From Amanita rubescens (taxonomy: Eukaryota; Basidiomycota; Agaricomycetes; Agaricales; Amanitaceae): a stretch of 27,498 bases of DNA. Below are positions 10,115 to 20,700 of this stretch, one piece after another. Each line of letters opens with the position of its first letter. The stretch's first letter is position 1. The notes below the pieces were generated by a model that saw only the letters and a program-made list of their open reading frames with translations, did not search any database and had not been told where the DNA came from. Made by a program: the position numbers and the translations under genes. Where the stretch lies: assembly GCA_015039365.1 (NCBI GenBank), contig WION01000625.1, positions 1-27,498 of the forward strand, given 5' to 3'.

Positions 10115-11076
10115 ATGAAATTGGTCAATCCATCGTTCCTGCTAGCACTTGGGACTACATTAGGTGATTTAGTGTCTTTACAACAACTGCGCATGGCTGA
10201 CTCTTTTGTAGCTCTAGTAGAAGCGGTCCCCTTACGCCTTCTTGTTGTGACGAACAACCCAGAGTTGGCGCAGGGTCTACGCTTTGGTAATGCGGTCCAA
10301 AATGTTAATGCGGACGATGGTCCCGCTTTCCCCCCTCCCCCCTTCCTGGCTGGCCCGGAAGGGGCGCGAATCGAAACTCGCCCTCCATGTATCATGCGTA
10401 AGATGCGCGACAAGGCCATCGAAGTTTCCAATGCGTTTAGAACGGCCCTAGGCCTCCCTTTGATCGAAGCGCCCAGCCTAGATCTCCCCAAGGAACACCA
10501 TGACAACCCCATGTTCCGCATTCTTCCGTTCATCGGTGCTCCGCCCACTTTCGTCAAAGTCGAGGGAGAGGAGTCCAACGGTGCCCTTACGGGCGTCACG
10601 AAAGGAGGAGAGGTTGTCCGTATCGTCGGTCCCGATCATGATGGTAATCAGCCGCCTCATCCTCCCCATCACCCACACAAGCATCACAAGCACGGTAAAC
10701 ACCACAAGCATCACAGGTGTCGCAAGGCCCCCTTCTTCAAGCGCCTTGCCTTGGCTCTCATGACCTTGGGTCCGTGGGAGGGTCGTGCCGTCGCATTCGT
10801 TCTTGGTACGTCTGAACCGGATTGTTTTGATTTTTTTGAATATTGACGTGAATTTGTTTAGGCTGTGGTCTCGGCGTTTTGTTGAGAATGATGTGGGTCC
10901 TCAGTGTCATTACCTTCCGCGCAATCAGGGGTCGCAAGGCCGAAGAGACGGAGTACACAATCATCCATGAGTACATCGAGGACGACGAGGCTCCCACTTC
11001 AGCCCCTCCGTCTTATGCCTATGTCGACGAGAAGGTTGATACCAAGAAGAACACTGAAGAGAGTCCTGTTGCTTAG
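10115..11076 (+). CDS. Single-pass membrane protein with His-rich region and PPxY tail, uncharacterised
   Basis: Two exons (10115-10805 and 10862-11076, intron 56 nt with GTACGT and TTTAG) encode 301 residues. The start is the first in-frame ATG, and a hydrophobic N-terminus (about residues 6-22) may be a signal sequence. The middle is Pro-rich (FPPPPF). Residues about 173-204 hold 12 His in under 30 positions (PHHPHKHHKHGKHHKHHRC). A membrane segment follows at about 223-249 (GRAVAFVLGCGLGVLLRMMW), then a basic stop-transfer stretch (RAIRGRK) and an acidic tail of about 50 residues. That tail contains PPSY at 279-282, a PPxY motif of the type bound by WW domains of Rsp5/Nedd4 ligases. I recognise this layout as recurring in mushroom genomes but know no assigned function. 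If the basic flank is cytosolic, the His cluster faces the lumen or outside, where it could bind metal ions; that is inference. Confidence 0.85.
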
Positions 11077-11334
11077 GCCTTGTTATTTCGTCTTGTACCT
11101 CCATCCCCGCCGCTCCTTTTTTTCCCTGTTTTGTGCTTACAAAGAAAAAGAAAAAAAGAAAATCAAATGTAATGCCCTTTGTATAGTTCGTGGGCTATCT
11201 TGTTATAACTACTCATTTCATTGGCGTGGGATGAGCAATGTTCAAGTTGTCATGAAATAATGTACGAACAGAGCAGAAGGACATTGTTTAGCTGTTAGCC
11301 TAATTCATACATATGCATTTGATGTATGATAATT

Positions 11335-14300
11335 CTACTCCTGCATCCATCTTGTGGCTCCAAGACCAAGCTTGGAATGTTTAATAATTGCTGTGAGTGG
11401 CTGATCCAAACCTCCTGTGATGCCAATTTGTTTTCCTTCCGACCAGCCCATAGCTTCCAGCAATCTAAAGCCACGATTGGACGAATCAATCTTCGGCGCA
11501 GCCTGATAGAGGTAATTACTATTCCATTCGACGATGACGGAACTGCAATGAAAAACGTACTTTGCCAACTTCTTCTCCTTCCTTTTGCCGGGGTGGCCCG
11601 CTCTTACCTTTCCCCTTCCTATCGCTCTTATTAAATTCACCTCCATGACTCTGCCTCATAATTCGCGCCACCTTTGCCTCATTCACGCGCAATCCACTTC
11701 GACTCGTCCTGATTAATACCGTGTACCGCGCATCCCCGTGACCATCGCTCTTGCTCTTCAGATTAAACGCTGCAGCCATCTCGTGGACGAGCTTCCTAGT
11801 TTCCTTGCTCGCAGGTGGGAGAGCCATCGTCCGCGGACCGTCCGGGTTGGCGATGAATCTCTTGATTTGTTGTACCAGCGTAGTCATGTCAATGACACGA
11901 TTGGGTCCGATAACGGTAATCTTGGGATCTTGGCGGGCGGCGGCCAGCATAGCTTTGCGTCCCTTTTTACCGCCTTTCTTCTTGATCAAGGGATCAGCAG
12001 CCGCTTCCAGTCGGGCCCGCTCGCGCTCCGCTTTTTTTTCTGCTTTCTTGGCACGGTCTTTCACCCATTGCTCTTGGAGTTCCGGCGGGAGATTCGTAGG
12101 TTTATCTTTCTTGCGTCCTGTACAATATGTTTTTCGATAAATATCTTTCTGAAAAGATTGACCGGAATACTGACTCGCCACTGTAAACGTAGATAGATCT
12201 TCGCGGTCGCCATTATTAATTGCTTTGAAGAGTCGCTTCCTTTCCTTGCGATCACAACCTGTCATGATGCTTTCGGTCTCATCCACGAGGTCCTTAAGGG
12301 AAAGTTGAGAAAAAACGGTGAAAAAGTTTGAGAGGCTCATACCTGAAGGCGATTAATGTAATCATCACTGTCCCATGCATAACTTGCGTCAAATTCAGCT
12401 TCGCCCTCTTCATCTTCACCCAACTGTCGCGACGTATGAGCTGGCTTTTTTGCGGGAAGTTTTCGTATGAGTTCAAGACGTTCTCGGAAACTAGAGCAAG
12501 AACTCAATTCGTCCTCCTCTTCGCTTCCTTCGTCCACGTCGCTCTGCTGAACGTCTTCGCCAATCAACATTTCCTCTTCTTTTTCAAACACCCCATCCAC
12601 ATCCTTGCCGTCTTCGCCACTACCCTGTTCATCCATTTCTTCACCTTCAGAATCGTCATCTCCGCTGCTCCCTTCAGCTCCCCCCTCGCTAGCCTCATCC
12701 TCTTGCTTCAACTTTTCAATGTCCGCAATATCGTCCATCGTCAGATACCGGGTCCCTTCTTGACCCAACATTCCATTAGCAAACGACCCGAGCGCTCCAA
12801 TGCTCTTCTCGTCCAGCAACTCTGGGTCCACATCCATGCCATCAGGACCGGTTAATGGCTCCCCTGCGGCAGCCCCTTGCTCATTCTCCTCTTCGCCCCA
12901 ATCGATATCAGAATCTCCTCTCCTTCTTTCTTCCCATCTTGGATCAGGCCCGTCAAGCTCTTGCCACTCTTTATCCTGCCTCTCAGCCCCAAACGAGAAC
13001 ATTGATCGCTTCCTCCACTTCTTTTGCCTCGCGTGCCGCGATTCCTGCATGCGCACGCGTACCTTGGCTTTACGCTGCGTGCTGGGGCTAGCAAGGAGGA
13101 GCGGAGACACGAACTGCCGCGGTTTTCTTGCGGCTGCAGAGAGGGTAGTTGAGGTTGAAGGTATAGGAATATTAGTCTCCATCTTCTCTTCCGCATTCGT
13201 AGATGGAAGTTCGCTGATAGTGGACAATCCAGTCAACATGGATGTCGTTGGCAATGTTGTTGGTATGTTAGAGGTGGACACGGCTGGTGTCAAACGGCCA
13301 GAGCGGGGATGAGGTGCGACGTATACAATAATGTCATCATCGTCACCCAGCGCTTCTGGGGCGCCTAGGATGTGCGAGGCAGCCGTCCCTTTTCGTAGCT
13401 GTGAAGGAGCCAGAATTTGGGAGGGAGTAGTATCAATGAAGAAACCTGCAGACTCAGGGCACTGTTGTTCACCCTCGCCTTCTGCAGTAGATGTTGACAT
13501 GTTCATATGTGTCGAAACGTTTTTAATGGGTGCCAACTCTGCTTCATCCCTGATGGTTCTCCCCTGTGAGACTGCCCCTTTGGCACGCATGACGATGGAC
13601 TCTGTTTCCTGTGTTACACCCGCAGACTCGCGCGGCAAATCTGAGCCGGTAATATCTAGCTGCGAGTTGAGTGTTATGTCTGCGATTCCTTCAACAACGT
13701 TGACACTTGACTGTTCATTTGATCGATCTTCGTTTGGGTGAGCAACATGCTGACCTCTTCCTAGCGGAGCAGCAGAATTAGCGGTTCCATGGTAATAGCC
13801 AGTGAATTGTTCCTCCAGCGCCACCGTGAACATCTTTCCTGGCTTCACTTGTACTTCCAACAGCTTCTCCGTATCGTTAAAGTCTATTTCTTCTATTTCT
13901 TCCTCGTTTTCCAAGTCCAATCCGCCAATTACTTGGGCGATACGGTTTGCTGTTGGTATACGATTATCTTCAGTATCGTCTGGTGATAGTCAGCATTGAG
14001 ATAAAGCCTGGTTCATGAACAATACACGTACCAATGTCCTCCATTGTTGGTTTCAACAACTCCTCCTCTTGTTGGAATAAGAATGGTGTCAGAGTTGACT
14101 TTACGAAGAAAACAGGACGGAGCAGAGGGCGACTTTCGTACAACAAGCTTGATAGTGGCGCACTAGATCCTAATTTTGACTTCGTCTGCTGCTGCTGAGC
14201 CGGTCGTCCAAGCCCAGGATGGCCGTATGTCCCTCTAGATGGTGTGCTTGACCTGGATTGAAAAACCCCGTTACCTCTGGACGGAGTAGATGCCCTGGGC

Positions 14301-14623
14301 TGGAAAGTATTCCCACTTGTCCTTGGAACAGGGGTAGGGCCTCTCGAGCCTCTATAACCTCTCCCTCTATTTCCGCTTCCCCGACCTGTCGGTGTCATTG
14401 GTTGATAACCTGAAGAGCAATCCATCGTTAGTACACATCCATGACCAAAGATCCACATCGTTGCTGGCTGGAACGCGAAGCTGAGATACGTACCGTACAC
14501 TTGCACCGGGAAATCGAGGATGTCGAAGTCTACGGGTGGCGCACCTCGTCCCCGACCTCCGTTAAAACCACCACCGCTGCCCCGACCGCCGCGGTTGTTT
14601 CCCCGGGACTTTCGCTTGGCCAT
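11335..14623 (-). CDS. SQS1: R3H and G-patch protein, SQS1/PFA1-like activator of the Prp43 helicase
   Basis: Five exons (14494-14623, 14032-14409, 12343-13979, 11561-12292 and 11335-11502) join in phase to 1,014 residues. The N-terminus is RGG-rich (NNRGGRGSGGGFNGGRGRG). The long middle is low-complexity and acidic, with many Glu/Asp/Ser stretches at about residues 610-700. An R3H domain lies at about 836-915, with KLVHEMAAAFNL typical of its helix. A G-patch ends the protein (GFRLLEAMGWSEGKQIGI and HSKLGLGAT). This order of RGG, acidic region, R3H and G-patch is that of yeast Sqs1, which stimulates the DEAH helicase Prp43 in ribosome assembly and spliceosome recycling. It should act in the nucleus or nucleolus. 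Its stop is 258 bp from that of the convergent His-rich gene. The first intron is 84 nt, the others 50-58. All joints keep phase and no frame break is seen. Confidence 0.9.
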
Positions 14624-14822
14624 TGTCTTCTATACTTATCAGCGGCGATTGTGCAAGTTGTTGGCGACGAGTATGACGGATTAGGAAATATGTTCCCATC
14701 TCTCTTGTCCCCATCGACATTTCACGATTCACCGTTTCCGGATCCGATGGAGCCACTGACTCACACTCAACCTTATTTATTCGTATTTGTATACTAACAA
14801 CGCGTGTATCAGTTCAACAACC
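14624..14822. promoter_or_regulatory. Bidirectional promoter region of SQS1-like and F-box genes
   Basis: Only 199 bp separate the divergent start codons of the SQS1-like gene and the second F-box gene, so the two must share upstream sequence. A TTATTTATT stretch about 45 bp before the F-box start is TATA-like. No other motif is convincing. Confidence 0.45.
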
Positions 14823-16244
14823 ATGTCGATAACAGATCTAGCGAAAATTGGCCTGTCGAATGTTTCTCTTACAGAAACGGAGCTTCGAGCAATTCGTCAA
14901 CTTAAACTGGATTCACAGAAGGACATAGAGCGTTTAACTGGCGACATTGCAAAGCTCCTGAACCAGCAATTAGACCTGCTTGCCGCAGTGAAGCTGTACG
15001 ATGTGGCCCTTGCACCTCACAAAAAATTGCCTTTGGAAGTGTTGCGCGCCATAATGATTTTCGCTGCTTCAGAGCCTACTTGCATACCCGTCATCGACGA
15101 GGGTGTATATGCAATGTCTCATGTTTGCTCGCCTTGGAGGCAACTTATGTTGGATACACCCGAGTTATGGAGCAATATTTCAATCGATGTCTCCAAATCT
15201 TCTGACAAGAAGACAGCTGACAAGATACGTATCGCTCGGGAATGGCTAAGCCGGGCTCAGAATCACCCAATATCATTCACAATCAAAAGCGTAGACCAAC
15301 AAGTCCTTAACGATCTCATTACGCATTATCCGTGTCGAGCGTTGTACCTGTTGGAGTCACGTTCTTCCTGGTATGGAGAGTACCCTCGACTGGGTGAGGC
15401 TTCCATAGCTACTTTGGAAACCTTGCATCTCCACGAAGCCATCAAGCTATCACAAATACTTGGAAAGGAGTTTGCACTACCAGCTTTGAAATCCTTATCA
15501 CTATACGACGTTAATGATTTGAACGTGATCCACACCGTTGCGCCGCAGTTGCACTATCTACGTATTCAGTGCACCCGACCACATTCACAGGTCCTTGGTT
15601 TACTACGCTTGTGCGTACAGCTCGAACACTGCGAGTTGAAGATAGGTCGGGATACAAAGAAACCATCCCAGTCCTCTACGAATCAGGCTGTGATCATTTC
15701 TACACTCCGGGTTCTCAAACTTACTTTCGACGATGGCGCTAATGCTCCAGCTTTTCTCAAGTGGTTGGCGCTCCGCAATGTATCATCGCTCTCTCTCTTT
15801 CAAACGAAGCCGGAGACCTGGTCGCTAGATCTGCCCACAGTCTCCGAGTTGATAGCGCGATCAGATGGCATGCCTCATCTACAATCATTGACGATCGATG
15901 AGACAAAGGATCCATTTGACCTCAAAGTTCTGTTATTGGACACCCCATCACTTCGTCAACTCCATATCAATCGAGGGGTACTGGACGCCGATACTATGGA
16001 TAAGTTATCAACAGGCCACCTAGGTGCCCAACTCAAAGAACTATTTTCGCGGCACAGACATGAAGCTGAAGCCATTTTGCGAATGGTGGAATCGCGCCAT
16101 CAAACTGCAACGACTCGCCAGGTCGCACCATTCTCGAGTGTCAGGATCAACGGCGTGGCTGCCAGCACGTCCGCGTCGGTTGCCATCAGGAACCGCCTTC
16201 TAGAGCTTAGAAAAATGGGTATTGATATTGCCTTCTCTGTCTAA
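14823..16244 (+). CDS. F-box protein with N-terminal coiled coil and leucine-rich repeats
   Basis: A single exon encodes 473 residues. I chose ATG 14823 (MSITDLAKIG); an in-frame ATG at 14787 would add only 12 residues. A helix likely to form a coiled coil covers about residues 16-62 (RQLKLDSQKDIERLTGDIAK). It is followed by an F-box-like motif at about 66-120: LPLEVLRAIMIFA, then MSHVCSPWRQLMLDTPELWS. This coiled coil plus F-box layout is very common in mushrooms. The C-terminal 340 residues show irregular leucine-rich repeats (LPALKSLSLYDVNDLN, STLRVLKLTFDD, TPSLRQLHINRG). It should be a substrate receptor of an SCF ubiquitin ligase; the target is unknown. Bases around its stop and 3' flank are found again, degenerate, about 1.3 kb downstream. 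Confidence 0.87.
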   Translation: MSITDLAKIGLSNVSLTETELRAIRQLKLDSQKDIERLTGDIAKLLNQQLDLLAAVKLYDVALAPHKKLPLEVLRAIMIFAASEPTCIPVIDEGVYAMSHVCSPWRQLMLDTPELWSNISIDVSKSSDKKTADKIRIAREWLSRAQNHPISFTIKSVDQQVLNDLITHYPCRALYLLESRSSWYGEYPRLGEASIATLETLHLHEAIKLSQILGKEFALPALKSLSLYDVNDLNVIHTVAPQLHYLRIQCTRPHSQVLGLLRLCVQLEHCELKIGRDTKKPSQSSTNQAVIISTLRVLKLTFDDGANAPAFLKWLALRNVSSLSLFQTKPETWSLDLPTVSELIARSDGMPHLQSLTIDETKDPFDLKVLLLDTPSLRQLHINRGVLDADTMDKLSTGHLGAQLKELFSRHRHEAEAILRMVESRHQTATTRQVAPFSSVRINGVAASTSASVAIRNRLLELRKMGIDIAFSV

Positions 16245-16534
16245 TCGACAGGTATGTACTTGTTCGTTGCTAGGGCCCTTCCTGACGTTGGGTGTCGTCC
16301 AGGAATCTGGTCGGAATATATGTAGTTTTACTATTCTAGTTTGTGAAAACCGTGCGTAGATGTGTATATGGCAACGAATCGAGTTTTTTGACTCATTGGG
16401 CTCCTGTGTCAAGTTGTGACAGTGTACGGCTCCTTGACAGATGGCCCCTGAAGACCCGGGGTGAAGAGAGGACGGAACGATCATTCCGCTGGACTATAGG
16501 TGTCTTAGGTAGTGCCTTGACTGGATCCTTCACT

Positions 16535-17010
16535 TTATCGGGTATGCTGGACAGGGGGCAACTGAGTCATGTTTATACCATATCTATACATAAAACGAGA
16601 AGAAAACAGAAGGCCCTTGGGTGAGAGCGTCGTCGTGGGTCCAGCGGAACACCCGATAATATCAACGTGAATGTCCTTGAAGCCGTTTTCCAACAGCATC
16701 TGCTCGATAGCATAGGCGCCGTTGCAGACCTTCTGGGACAATTCCAGATTCTTCCCCCAGTAACCTGCATCCAGACACGAGGCTGCAGGTCACCCTCTCC
16801 TAAGCCATAGCGTATGAACGTGACGAGTTCAATATGCACTTCCACCCCTCAATTCAATCATGGGCCTGAAAAAGTTATCCTTCTCCTTCCGGAATTGATC
16901 GTTCCAGAAGTTTGTCAATGGCCTGTTTCCCGCGTAGAAGTCGGGTCCCACGGGGTCTTCTCAAGGTCGGTGCGGTAAACGAGGCGGTGGTCCTTCATGT
17001 GCCGTTGAGC
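16535..17010 (-). pseudogene. Decayed piece of an unidentified fungal gene
   Basis: Minus-strand peptides in three frames line up into one continuous protein-like segment. They are HMKDHRLVYRTDLEKT, then VGPDFYAGNRPLTNFWNDQF and KEKDNFFRPMIELRGGSAY, then FIRYGLGEGDLQPRVWMQVTG, then KNLELSQKVCNGAYAIEQML. Frame breaks lie near 16952, 16830 and 16755, the first and last in C or G runs. No start, splice sites or conserved upstream part are found, so this is a truncated, frame-broken fragment. I cannot name the family. The opposite strand in the same place carries only open frames without motifs. It sits in a debris zone with a MITE and a partial gene copy. Confidence 0.55.
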
Positions 17011-17187
17011 CAAGCGGAGTCACGAAGTCATTCTCAGGGGGCTCAGAGCACCGGTCGGTTGTCGGTTGTACTTGCCAGGGCCACTCTCGACGTTGCTTCC
17101 TGGTTGAAACATGATGCAGTTAAGCTTGTGACTGAAGAAGAGAAGGAGCGTGCGACTGTTTCACCGACTCTCCGGTGCATCCCAATG

Positions 17188-17414
17188 TTGTAAGGTAGGG
17201 CTCAAGCACAACGTGTTATGCGTGACAAGGAGAAAAATCTTAATAGCCCTTGCTCATTAAAGTTTAATAAAAATTGGGTCGCACAGATGTCTAGATATAA
17301 CTGATTATAAGAGGTCTGTGCAATTAGATTTTTGATTTAGTTTGAATTGAGATGGCCATTACAAAAAATCTATCGTGTGACATAGGCATGTTGTGCTTGA
17401 GCCCTACCTTACAA
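17188..17414. mobile_element. Fold-back MITE with 25-bp perfect terminal inverted repeats
   Basis: The ends 17188-17212 and 17390-17414 are perfect 25-bp inverted repeats, starting TTGTAAGGTAGGGCTCAAGC. The pairing continues inward imperfectly through almost the whole 227 bp: matching blocks include AATAGCC/GGCCATT and, near the middle, GCACAGA/TCTGTGC. The inside is clearly more AT-rich than the flanks and has no coding capacity. This is the form of a non-autonomous DNA transposon of MITE type, mobilised in trans by a transposase that is not in this window. No target-site duplication can be made out, so the superfamily is not assigned. Confidence 0.8.
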
Positions 17415-17660
17415 TATTTCATCGCAATCCTTGGCAATCGATGAGACACAGAACTATTTTCTCGGCACGGAAGCTGACATCAAGCTGGCCAGTTCAATAT
17501 TCGCGCCATTTTTGTCTCCGTCTAACGGACAGGTATGTACTTGTTCATTGATAGGGCTCGACGTTATCGTTCTGGTATATGATGTTTATTTTTTCTTTTT
17601 TTGGCTCAACATAAGTTGTGACAGTGACGATTTACGGTTCCTTGACATGTCCGAGTCATT
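17415..17660 (+). pseudogene. Degenerate copy of the 3' end of the upstream F-box gene
   Basis: Stretches of this segment match the end of the F-box gene at 14823-16244 in the same order. ATCGATGAGACA (about 17437) matches about 15893. GAACTATTTTCTCGGCAC (about 17451) matches about 16038. A block TCTAAYSGACAGGTATGTAC (about 17521) matches the stop-codon region at about 16240. AAGTTGTGACAGTG and ACGGYTCCTTGACA (about 17612-17650) match the 3' flank near 16410-16440. The copy lacks parts of the coding sequence and has no start. It begins right at the outer end of the MITE. Confidence 0.65.
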
Positions 17661-17709
17661 CTGCCATCAGCTTATAGACGATCCCATCTGAAGTCAGAAA
17701 CTGAACAAT

Positions 17710-20700
17710 ATGGTTACAAGTCGCCGTGTTACAACCGCTGCCAAGGGAAAACGGATTCCTGGGGCTTGTGACATATGTAAGAGGAAAAAAAGTGAGCGGC
17801 TCAAGGGGAGAAGATTATAGTCTTGCTCACCTTCTCACACAGTCAAATGTCAGTAATTCATGTTGGAACGAGGCGGATACGCCGGATACTGAAGGTAAAT
17901 ATGCCCAGGTGACAGCGGCGAGAGGATGGGAAAATCTTGCACTAACTGTGAGACAGCTAGCCTTGATTGTACTCACAAGGAGACGACAAAGGTACGCTTG
18001 CAATTCTGCCAGTTACTGTGATAGAGTAACGAGTTTACGATAGGCCTTGGGGCCCGCTAAAAGGTTCGTCCTTCTATCGGATAAGAATAATCCAGTCATT
18101 TATTTACTCTGGGGTTAGTTATGTTGCAAATCTGGAGATGCGACTCGAGAAGATGGAAAAGGTGTTGAACAGAGTATGTGCTTCTTCCGCGTTATCAAAG
18201 ATCAAACTGTGAACCAATATTAGCTTTTGCCTGGGGTGGATTTAAACGCAGAATTGGATCATTTGGCCGACATGCCAGAATGTCACAGTAGCCCTTCGTT
18301 TGCCTCTTCAGAATCTCCTGAGCCCTCCGGAGCGCAAGTTGTGAGGCACGATAACGAGGATTGCGTTGATAATGGATTGATGCTCAAGCTTCAAAGGTTG
18401 GATCTGACACAGCCAGAACCAAGGTTCTTTGGTGGATCCAGGTCAGTGTTGTCTGATGCGGAGCTCGCAAGCTTCTCATACTTTGTCTTCAAAAGCGGAT
18501 TTCGACTTATTCAGACTGCCCTTGATTTCAAAAGCCAGTATATGAACAACAGGCAGTTTGTCGGTGACCACAAAATTACCAGTATCTTCAACCCTTGTAG
18601 ACGACGGGAGTTTTGGGTTACTCTCCCCGTTAGTCTCTTGCTCTTCACAAAATCATATTCTCATCGTCTTTCTGCAGTGGCAGAGGGGGAAATTGGATGA
18701 AGAGCTTAACCTAGACGCATCGAAGCTTACGTTTCCCGATGACGATCTCCTTGTGTCCCTTGTCGACTTCTACTTCAAGGAAGTGAATATATTATTTCCC
18801 CTTTTACATCGTCCAACATTCGAACGACAAATTGCAGAACGTCTACACATGAGAGATGCCATGTTTGGGAATGTTGTACTCCTCGTTTGCGCACTTGGGT
18901 CAAAGTATTCCGACGACCCACGCAACTACATGGACAGCTCAGACACAAGAAGTTCTGGGCACAAGTGGTACACGCAAGTTGATACTTGTCGAAAAGCATA
19001 TATCACCAAGTCTTCACTGCATGAACTGCAGATGATTGCGGTACGTTCTCCAACCTGGCACTGTCTTGTTCTCACAGTTAAAAGCTCTTGGTTCTTTTCG
19101 GCAAATCAACTGGGAGATCTCACGGATCATGGGTACATGTTGGGTTGGGTCTGAAGTTGGCGCAAGAGATGGGTGTGCATCGCCGTAGACTCGGAAAGGA
19201 TGGACATATTACTGCAGAAGACGAGCTTTGGAAGCGTGCTTTCTGGTAACTATTCACCTCAACGATAACGCATGTCTTACACTGTGCTTTGGCCAGGGTT
19301 CTATTGGTTCATGATCGACTGATAAGCGCTGGCTTTGGGAGACCCTGCACTATTCACGAAGAAGAGTGAGTTTTGTACATCTGCCCGTTGGATTACTTCC
19401 AATGTTCTGTGTCGCAGCTACGATCTGGATTATCCTGTGGAATGTGACGATGAATACTGGGATCTTCCCGATTCTTCAAAATCTTTCCAGCAGCCGCCGG
19501 ATAAACCCTCGATTATTTCATATTTTAATTGTTTCCTTCGTTTGATAGAAATGATGGGTAACATTGTGCGCCTTCTGGTACGTTTGCTTTTTGAAGGATG
19601 AAGATCGTAAAATCAAACCGTAGTAGTATACAAACAGGAAACCAACGTCCATATTAGGGTTGGATTCTGAGGGGGAGGCGATAGCACACTTTGATTCTGC
19701 CTTAAATCAGTGGATAGATGGCGTACCTGATCACTGTAAGTGAAAGCAATTATGCCCGAATCTGACGATAATCATCATATGCAGTGAGATGGAGTTCGAA
19801 CCGCCAGGATAGTACATTTTTCAGGCAATCCGGCGCTTTATACCTTTCGTATTATGGCGTGCAAATTTATATACATCGACCATTCATTCCATCCCTCAAC
19901 AATCCGTCCCCTACTGGATTTCCATCGTTGGCGATTTGCACAAATGCGGCTCGATCGAGCTGTTACATATTCGATGCTTTCAATCAGTCGAATATTTTAC
20001 CATCGCCTTTTGTCCAGGTAAGTTTTATACGACACCTCTTCTTCGTCCGTCAACACATATGCCATAGTCATGGGCTAGCTATGCAGCACTTGTTCTGTTG
20101 GTCAATGTCTGGAATAGCAAACGTTCCGGGTTGGAACACAACCATCGAAGAGAGTTGAGCCTTATCCAGAAGGTCTTGGATATGTTAGATATCTGCGAAC
20201 AACGGTGGAGTGCTGCAGGCCGCATCAAGTTGGTCGATTTCTGCGATTTTTAACATGTGTTAACTATGATATAATAGGGACATTATTGCGGAATTGGCTT
20301 TGTTCAGCGATGTCGTTATCGACACGAGTGGAGTAGACGACACTCCGTCACCAAACGCATCGAATAGCGCGGCACACCCAGACGTAAACGGGACGACGGC
20401 ATATCAAAGCGAATATGTTTTACAAGCTAATGTTACCGAGCCAGTGCCTGTCAACGGGGGCGCCAGGACCGCCATGGGAAGCGAATCGTATCCCGAGCCA
20501 CTGCCGGTGTACAGCAACGAGCTTGGTCAGATACCTGTTTTTGGACAGTTTGGGTCTGTAGGGGCACCGTTGAACGGACAACTACCGGCGGGCGATCTAC
20601 CCAACCACAGCGACAGACTGTTTACGCAAAATACATTCTATGGAAACGCTGGGTCCACGTATCAGGCGTCGGTATCATCTGGGATAAACGAATTCAGGGA

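Noticed and set aside
10640..10725. Tandem DNA repeat or CRISPR-like array at CACCACAAGCATCACAAG
   Set aside because: It is the coding sequence of the His/Lys-rich segment, with irregular units and no spacers; CRISPR is not expected in a fungus.
12328..13312. Several long plus-strand open frames opposite the SQS1-like gene
   Set aside because: They mirror the acidic, Ser-rich codons of the real minus-strand exon and show no motif or splice logic.
17431..17691. Separate small gene reading MAIDETQNYFLGTEADIKLA
   Set aside because: Its sequence is the degraded copy of the F-box gene end and reads into the copied untranslated flank.
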